Shown piece after piece: positions 51,101-57,100 of a stretch of 64,000 bases of DNA. The translations under genes were made by a program, and so were the position numbers. The stretch spans positions 8,154,296 to 8,218,295 of the forward strand of contig NW_004454182.1 in assembly GCF_000283155.1 (NCBI RefSeq). The letters are read 5' to 3'. The notes beneath the pieces were generated by a model. The model was given only the letters and a program-made list of their open reading frames with translations. It made no database searches and was not told where the DNA came from. The DNA is from Ceratotherium simum simum (Eukaryota; Chordata; Mammalia; Perissodactyla; Rhinocerotidae). Numbering within the stretch: the stretch's first letter is position 1; every line of letters begins with the position of its first letter.

Positions 51101-54100
51101 AAATTCTCTGAGTACCATAGCAATCAAGCTGCCAGAGGTAGGACTGGAAGGGCAAATCTCTGCACACATCTTTCTTTGACCACAAGCACAACTATTCTGC
51201 AATCAGGAAAGAATAGGCCATGGGGAATAGTGACCAGGAACCTGCAATTACAAATGGTAAGTAAATGAAAGTTAACGCCTAAAAACAGACAGGACTTACG
51301 TAAGGGTTATTGACAGATATGAAGCCAGAGCATCAAACCAAGAGATTCTTACAGAGTCTTACATGCCCTTCTAGTCAACTGTTCCGAGGCTTCCCAGAGA
51401 TGAGAAGTACATTTATGTTTATTTTTACAAACAACTGCAGAAACAACTAGACCGCTCCTAATATTTCTCCCTTCTTCTTAGCGTTGACCTTGCTACCTCC
51501 TGCCTGGTTCAAGTGTGTTAGTCTAATGCCCGCCTCTTACACTCCTTCCACAGGCGCGCTAGGCTGGTGTCAGTGGAGCAAGAGATTCCACCATCTGATT
51601 GCACTTGCCCTTCCTGGACAACTGTCTTCCTGCTCCGCCCTCGAAGCTTCCACTCAGGCTCATCCCTCACGGTGGTGTCTGGTCCTGCCCAACTCCACAA
51701 CAGCGCCCCTGCTCAGAGCCAGCCCCTGCCATTCAAGTTCAGAAAGCCATCACCATTCTTTGTTTTTTTCAGCTTTATTGAGTATAACTGACAATATAAC
51801 AGATTAAAGTGTATGACGTGATTTCATATACCCATACATTGTGAAAAGACTGCCCCCATCAATTAACACATCTATCGCTTCACATATTTACACTTTTTTT
51901 TTTTCTTTTTTGGTAAGAACACTTAAGCTCTACCTTCTTAGCAAATTTCAATTCTACAACACAGTGCAGTCAACCACAGTGACCACGTTAGACATTAGAT
52001 CCTCAGACCTTACTCATCTGACAGCTGAAAGTTTGTACCCTTTTACCAAACTCTCCCTACTTCCTCCACCCGCCAGCCCCGGCAACCACCATTCTACTCA
52101 ACTGTTTCTATGAGATCAACTCTTTTTTTGGCATGGCCATTCTTTATTTTTCCACCATTATTGGCTGGACTTGGTCTCCACAAGTCCAGTATGAGTCTTC
52201 AGAAAAACTTATGAATGACCCACTCTCTTCTCTTGCAGAAATTGCTTATGCCCAGTTTGCAAGCAGGTCTTTACATACACACATGTGTGTAAAATGAGTG
52301 ATTACACTAGCCACATAACAAAATCCTACTCAGTAATAGTCTCCATTTGCACTCTCTAATCGTGGACTAAGGACGCTAGTCCTTGTCACAGTGTGCATGT
52401 GAGCTGGGAGGTCTGAGGTTTGTCTAGGCAAGCCATGGCATTGAGAAGGCCTCCTGTGGACTGTGACTTTTGAATTTTAAAACCATGCTATTTATTGAGC
52501 ATTGCTTCCATAGGCTGGATATGTTATATTTAGTTTGCTTCTTTCAAATTCCTACCTGAGAATGAACCACAGTTCTAGTTCGATGGCATGAAAACAAGTC
52601 ACTTTTATTACTCTTAGTTTAAGGATGGCCCTCGTCCTCTGCCAGGGATGGAAGGAGTCCTGAGCAATACTTCCTGCTGGCCTGTGTAAGCTCCTCAAGG
52701 GCAGCAGCCTCTTCCTCCCTGGTATTGTGCACATCACACGGCAGATGCTCAAGTACTTGCCGAATGAATGCCTGATCATTACTCTCTGTGACTTACAGAG
52801 AATTAAATCCAGGTGTCACATCCTCCACATCAGACGTTCTGGAGCACAAGATTAAAATGCTAAGGCAAGTTGCTAACTAATTATTTATCCCAACATATGG
52901 ATGTTTAAATCGCAACCTTTCATGCAAAAGAGTCATCTAGCCAGCATGTGACCTGAATGTCATGAGATCATCTGGGGTGGAAATAAGTCATCCCACTTGG
53001 AGACAAGATGAGATACTCAAAGAACTGGTTCTGCCTATTAAAAGGTATGAACCCACGCTATAACCAAGGTCCAGAAACAAGTCTAAACAGCGAATCTGTT
53101 ATAGACTAACTGCGTTAGTTACCGGAAGTAAAGTTTAATCTAAGGTCTGAGAATCTTAAAATGATAGCTTAGAAAGGCTAAAGACTGGAAGGTATAAAAA
53201 AGTTTTTACTTGCTACAATTTATTCCCTTCTCTAAAGTTTAAAAACAAAACAGATAACTTGGGTTTTCATTCAAGTACTTTATAATCTAGTAAGAGCTAT
53301 CAAAAATCTTTCCAACCTAATTTGACGAGTAAGCCCTCTCAATGCACACGTGACATCTCTCATCAATTAAACAAATTCACATATTCTTTCTACTACCTCC
53401 TTCAGCAATTACAATGGTTCTCATCTATACTTTGTAATGGTTTGTTGCCTAAATCCCTTGAACTCTGGTAGGTCCTACAACCCCATCAGCACCAAGTTCT
53501 GCTCTGATTTTATCTACGTCCCACCTGGTTCAGGGGTAGAGGATGAGGAAAGGCAGAAACTTACCAGAAATCAGCTTTTGCTGTGCCTGTGGCTACTGCC
53601 CAGGTTTTGAGAGCTCCATCCCCTCCTCCCCCAGTCCTCACCACCACCGCATCCTCCACAGTTTCCGGTCCTATAACCACCCTATGTACAGAATCTCAGC
53701 CTCCATTTCTTACCTGTCCTTTTTCCTCCCTCCATTTTCATCACTATCTTTAGATTCCTTTGCCCACATATCCATATTCAGAAGAGACTGCTCCTGGGTT
53801 CAGAAGCTCTAGCCACTGACTCTTCAAATTTACCTAGACAGACACAAATTTTCCTTATTGTCCTTATTTATCCTCTTTTTCCCCACAGAGTCTTAGTTAT
53901 AATACGTAACTTACAATGACATATGAAAGCAGCATAACAGAGTTCTAGATCTTCCACTAACTGAATGATATAATTTCACCTCTCTGGATTCCAGTTGTTT
54001 TCTCATGTATAAAATATGAGAATTAAAAGAGGAGACCTTTACAGAAGAAGAAAACTAACATTTACTGAATACTTATTACAGTCCAGGCAGACACTGCATA

Positions 54101-57100
54101 TATCTATGCAGCCCTCTTAACAACACTGAGGGAGGGAGGGAAAGTACCGTCACTTCTGTTTTCCAGATGAGGAATCTGAAGGTCAAAAAAGTCAGGTGAG
54201 GGGGCCGGCCCCATGGTGTATTGCTTGGGTTCGGCATGTTCCGCTTTGGTGGCCCAGGTTCACGGATTCAGATCCCGGGCACAGACCTACACCACTTGTC
54301 AGTCACGCTGTGGTAGTGACCCACAAATAAGCTAGAGGAAGACTGGCACAGATGTGAACTCAGGGATAATCTTCCTCAAGAAAAAAACGAGGAAGATTGG
54401 CAACAGATGTTAGCTCAGGGATAATCTTCCCCAGAGAAAAAAAACAAAACAAAACAGGTGACCTTGCCCAAGGCTGCCCGATCTAAGCAGAGGGGCGAGG
54501 TCCAGCCTCTGCCACATCTCTCTGCCTCTCTGGACCCCTCAGGCTCCAACATGCTTTCCTGTGTCCCTTAACTGCAACCACCAAAATCTGGGCCCTGAGC
54601 AGTCCCAAAGGGTTTCCAGTCACTCCAGTAAAGATCATCTTCATTAGGGTGACATGGGAATCTCCATCTCAGAGAACAGAATGAGATAAGCCAAAACTGG
54701 AAAACTTGCACATCACTTGTGAAAGTGATTTAAGAAAACAAAGAGACATACGGACAATAACTTGCTTCCATCCACTGCTCAAAGTTATAAAGCAACAGCA
54801 GGAAAAAACCTTTGGAAGACAGAAGTTCTTCCCTGACCCACAGGGAAAGGGCAGCCTTTGGGTCACTGTTGCAGGCTGGTGAACTGTAACTGCAGACACA
54901 GGGACACAGCTCTCTAAATAGGTTCCTGATCAAACCATGCTCAAAAATGTAAGAAAGACTTTGTGGGTTCTGTTCCTAACTCCAGCTTCTCTGTCCCATT
55001 CTACAGCATATGTGTTCACTGCCTTTCCTGTGCCGGTATATAATAGCATGAGTGCCAACATCCTCTTCAATACCCTGATTTATGAAAGGAAATTTTACAA
55101 GCTGTAACTTATAAAGAACCTCTGTACTGCTGGTTTAAAAAAGCGTAGCTGGAGGGCAGGCCCCCGGTGGTGTAATGGTTGAGTTTGCAAGCTCTGCTTC
55201 GGTAGCCTGGGGTTTGCAGGTTCGGATCCCAGGCACGGACATAAGCACTGCTTATCAAGCCATGCTGTGGCAGGCGTCCCACATATAAAGTAGAGGAAGA
55301 TGGGCACACATGTTAGCCCAGGGCCAATCTTCCTCAGCAAAAAAAAAAAAAAAAAAAAAAGGAGGATTGGCAACAGATGTTCACTAAGGGCTAATCTTCC
55401 TCATACACACAAAAAAAGTGTAGCTGGGAAACGGCCAATGTGGGTAGTGATGAGAGGCAGCCAAACCAAACAGGGCAGATTCTTCTCATTTTAATATCCA
55501 TGTAAAGTTTATGGCAACAGGAGGGGGAAAAACACCAAGTATGCGAACTGGGAGTGGGAATGAGGGTGGATACTGGCAAATGGTATTACGTACTTGTTTT
55601 CAAAGTAGGAACAAAACAACAATATTTTGTTCTGGCGATCAGCCGCTGCAAGAGTGCCAGATACAGGCGCCTGATTAATACTTAATGAAGTGAATTATGT
55701 TCCTCTTTCTGCCACAGAAGTCCGAATGATGATGCCAGCTATAGAAAAGCATCTATAATTACTAAGCATCACAACTTCAAGCTAATCTTAAATTCGATAT
55801 TTTAAGTTTTTTAGAAATGCAAAGCAAATTTTGTATCTAGTCCTAAGACCTACAAATTCTGAAAATCAGAGCTAAATCTATTTCTATAAGCAAAGAGAAA
55901 AATCAGGGAGCCTGTGTACCAGGGAGTGGAACTATCAATTTTAATTTTCTTTTTGCTTATCTGCAGTTTTAAATTGTTCTACAGAGAACACATATGATTA
56001 TTTTAATAAGGCTCAATGACTTTATGCTAAGTGGGAACTAAAAATCATACTGTAAGTACCTCCACAATTTCTCATACAATAAAAATTAGGCATTTTTTAC
56101 AGTTACTGCTATATTATAAATATCTTAACTCTGCACTTGCCAAGTACTCTTTTCATAGCGATGGCAATGCTACTATGAGACACCAGGTCCGCTGCCAGAA
56201 AAGAAAGAAGGCCTGAAACCTCACACAGATCTACTAGAAAAATTAAATTCTACTCATTCTTGGTATATAATTAGCTGAGGTGAAATATTAAGTTTCCCCT
56301 TTAAACAGAAATAAAGTATAAAGCCCACTTTCCTCAGCAGTGGTTCAGTCATTCTATTTTTACATTGTGGCATGAATCAGACTGACATATCTTTTATATA
56401 TTTTAAGAGTTTCACAATAATGAATCCAAGAAATTGTCACAAAGAACTAAAACCCTATAAATAACAAAAAGCTATGAATCAGGCCAGGGCTCTATCAGGA
56501 AGGACACACTCTCCTCCCCGTGGCCATCAGCCGGGGGTGGAGGGGGCTGGCCTTTCACCACTACATCTAAAAGCAGCAAATGAGGCAAGTCTGCATTTCA
56601 CAACACTCTTGTTTATATATGTTGAAAGTAATAAATACTGGAAATTAATTGTGACTTAGGTAGGGGAAAGCAAGACACTACAAAGCAGAGAGTAGGTGAA
56701 GAGTCAGAGCACCACTGAGAACTTGGCTGCCTCTTCACCTTTTCAATCTCTCATTTTTTTTTTTTTTTTTTTTTTTTGGTGAGGAAGATTCACCCTGAGC
56801 TAACAGCTGTGGCAATCTTCCTCTATTTTTATGTGGGATGCCGCCACAGCAGGGCTTGATGAGCAGTGTGCAAGTGCGCGCCCGGGATCCAAGCCCGTGA
56901 ACCCCGGGACACCGAAGCTGAGCACGTGAACTTAACCACCTGCCACCAGACTGGCCCCCTCACATTTTTTTACTCACCTTCAAAAGAGATGCAGAAGGGA
57001 AGAAAGGTAGAGCAGGAGCACTAAGAATCTTTCAGAAAAGGTCTCCAGATTTCCCCATGCCATCCCACCCATTAAGCCCCAATTACGGAACAAACGCTTT

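Noticed and set aside
52276..52291. 16-bp palindrome TACACACATGTGTGTA
   Set aside because: Made of short CA/TG runs and without a loop; common by chance.
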